6,408 nucleotides of DNA. Source: CAZYHS01 sp964647545. GTDB taxonomy: Bacteria; UBA10199; GCA-002796325; 1-14-0-20-49-13. The stretch spans positions 1 to 6,408 of the forward strand of contig CAZYHS010000044.1 of the NCBI GenBank assembly GCA_964647545.1, given 5' to 3'. A program made the translations under genes and the position numbers. Below, one piece after another: positions 5,387 to 6,408 of this stretch (position 1 is the stretch's first letter; the number at the start of each line of letters is the position of its first letter). The notes under the pieces are model-generated. The model ran no database searches. It saw only the letters and a list, made by a program, of their open reading frames with translations, and was not told where the DNA came from.

Positions 5387-6408
5387 GACGCTGATTGGAA
5401 GCAAACCAAGCACTGTGATCAAGATTGATAAATTGCCGCCGGCTGTTACTGATACCAAGCTTTGTTTTCCACCGCACCCCCCCGACGAACCGCTGCTAAC
5501 TATCCCTTCACCGTCATCTGCTTGGGCTTTTTGGCCTTTAAGGTCATCAAGACCGACAGTCCCCGGGGTTGCAGATAATCCGCCTGCATCCGAAGTATAT
5601 TCAATGCTAGACGTTTGTCCGTCTGCGTTGTTTGGCGGGAGGTAGGTTGGAATTGCAAAAATGACGTTGGGGAGGTCGGAAATCAATGGTGTCGTTGCGA
5701 GGTAGTCGTTTGTTGAGCCTGTGCTATCGGTGTATAAAAAAGCGACTTGGTCATTAATAGTGGCTGAAAAGTTGGCACATTCAAAAATACAAGCTTTGGG
5801 GCCAATTTCTACCAACGATTCATCCTGTTTTTTAGCGACTATTTTATCCGCGTCGTTTTCAACCCATCTTACTGAACAGCTGGCAAGGTGTTCGAGTAGG
5901 CGGTTATTTTCATCGATATATTTTTTTCGAACAAGTGCCTCTACACTTCCAGAACATGATTCAAAATCTTTGCCCCAAAGTAATCCATAGAGTTTATCTG
6001 CGATGTTCTGGTCGGTATCTGAAACGCGTTTTACGATCTTTTCTTCAACAAAGGCTTCGGCAATTAAGGCTTCATAACTAACAGCATCAGTTACGAAGCT
6101 GCTGTATGTTTTTATTGAGTTGTTTGCGATGTTTGCTGTTGAGTTGGCCGTTAAATAAATGCCGGTATTGAAATTTGAAATTTTGTTGCTGTCGATTTTA
6201 ATCTTTTGACCGTCAACTTTTATCGCAGTGCCATTTCCATCGGCCGGCCCTGACAAAATTGAGTTTTGTAATGTTACATTTGATCCAGAAATATTTAACA
6301 ACGCGCTACTGTCAGTATTTGCAGTGCTCACATTTAGACCGTAGATGATGAGGGGTTTGTCCTCATGGCCAATAATTTGTAATTCTGAGTTTGCATTTAT
6401 GGGGACTG
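5366..6408 (-). CDS. Right-handed beta-helix surface protein with C-terminal sorting-like signal, 5' end outside window
   Basis: The frame is open from the right window edge to the TAA at 5368-5366, giving 346 visible residues. A GTG at 6331 could be called a start, but the 25 codons before it continue the same pattern (SELQIIG, PLIIYGLNV), so the gene is truncated by the window. Residues 1 to about 100 show parallel beta-helix rungs with N-rich turns, such as NVTLQNSILSG, IKIDSNKISNFNTGIYL and TANIANNSIK. Residues 105-255 are a non-repetitive domain I do not recognise, with four Cys (151, 177, 206, 210) that could pair in an oxidising compartment. A low-complexity Gly/Ser/Asp linker follows. 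The C-terminus has SGSSGGCGG (Cys311), a hydrophobic segment (about 325-342) and a basic RRKPR tail. Beta-helix proteins of this kind are usually exported adhesins or glycan-binding proteins. The signal peptide would lie outside the window. The exact function is unknown. Confidence 0.85.
   Translation of the reverse strand, partial: VPINANSELQIIGHEDKPLIIYGLNVSTANTDSSALLNISGSNVTLQNSILSGPADGNGTAIKVDGQKIKIDSNKISNFNTGIYLTANSTANIANNSIKTYSSFVTDAVSYEALIAEAFVEEKIVKRVSDTDQNIADKLYGLLWGKDFESCSGSVEALVRKKYIDENNRLLEHLASCSVRWVENDADKIVAKKQDESLVEIGPKACIFECANFSATINDQVAFLYTDSTGSTNDYLATTPLISDLPNVIFAIPTYLPPNNADGQTSSIEYTSDAGGLSATPGTVGLDDLKGQKAQADDGEGIVSSGSSGGCGGKQSLVSVTAGGNLSILITVLGLLPISVLRRKPR
5369..5494 (-). other. 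C-terminal Gly/Cys motif, membrane segment and basic tail (MYXO-CTERM-like sorting signal)
   Basis: The last 42 residues of the beta-helix protein read as a tripartite sorting signal: SGSSGGCGG with a single Cys (codon 5476-5474), a hydrophobic span LSILITVLGLLPISVL, and RRKPR at the very end. MYXO-CTERM and GlyGly-CTERM tails, processed by rhombosortase-family or related proteases, share this order. The spacing of about 14 residues between Cys and hydrophobic span is longer than I would expect for the textbook MYXO-CTERM. It may be a lineage variant or a simple membrane anchor. Confidence 0.55.
5477..5483 (-). repeat. Seven-G homopolymer in the sorting-motif codons
   Basis: The coding strand carries GGGGGGG across the codons TCG GGG GGG, directly before the TGC of the sorting motif. 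Losing one G would shift the frame to a stop 11 codons on (TAA after TATCAG), deleting the membrane segment and tail. Gaining one G would enter a frame open to 5232, replacing the tail with an unrelated one of about 80 residues. Confidence 0.8.

Noticed and set aside
5232..5477. 81-codon minus-strand ORF starting at a GTG inside the sorting motif
   Set aside because: It is mostly antisense to the kinase-ATPase gene and has no ribosome binding site. It matters only as the frame entered if the G7 tract gains a base.
5415..5990. Plus-strand ORFs of 76 and 89 codons opposite the beta-helix gene
   Set aside because: They are shadows of the minus-strand gene; their products lack recognisable motifs, and the minus-strand frame shows clear beta-helix rungs and a C-terminal sorting-like tail.

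Overview
The window suggests a Gram-negative bacterium of moderate G+C. Eukaryote-like Ser/Thr kinases, a kinase-ATPase-TPR fusion, and a surface beta-helix protein ending in a Cys/Gly motif, membrane segment and basic tail are typical of deltaproteobacterial-type lineages (Myxococcota, Bdellovibrionota or related candidate phyla). This placement is inference from gene content; no taxonomic marker gene is present.

Positions 1-1081 (minus strand) hold hypA, a nickel metallochaperone gene. Downstream on the same strand is a two-gene unit: a 69-residue protein of unknown function and a minimal nucleotidyltransferase that runs off the left edge. The last two genes overlap by 59 bases in different frames, and the strong ribosome binding site of the second lies inside the first. 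This looks like a compact accessory module. No hydrogenase or urease genes are visible near hypA.

Positions 1082-1209 form a divergent intergenic region with promoter-like sequences pointing toward hypA. Positions 1210-5386 (plus strand) hold a two-gene kinase unit with a 19-base gap. The first gene encodes a 320-residue kinase-fold protein that has lost the beta3 lysine, the catalytic-loop aspartate and asparagine, and the DFG aspartate, so it is very probably a pseudokinase. The second encodes a 1064-residue protein with an intact kinase domain, an AAA/STAND-type ATPase module with an unusual Walker A (Arg in place of Lys), a probable winged-helix section and C-terminal TPR repeats. The pair resembles a signalling cassette in which a dead kinase could act as regulator, scaffold or substrate of the live one.

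Positions 5366-6408 (minus strand) hold the 3' part of a gene for a right-handed beta-helix surface protein. It is open to the right edge, so its true start lies outside the window. Its last 21 bases overlap the end of the kinase-ATPase gene tail to tail. A run of seven G lies immediately before the Cys codon of its C-terminal sorting-like motif, where a one-base slip would remove the membrane anchor.

No rRNA, tRNA, CRISPR array, insertion sequence or convincing intrinsic terminator was seen. There is no gene-free stretch longer than about 130 bases.
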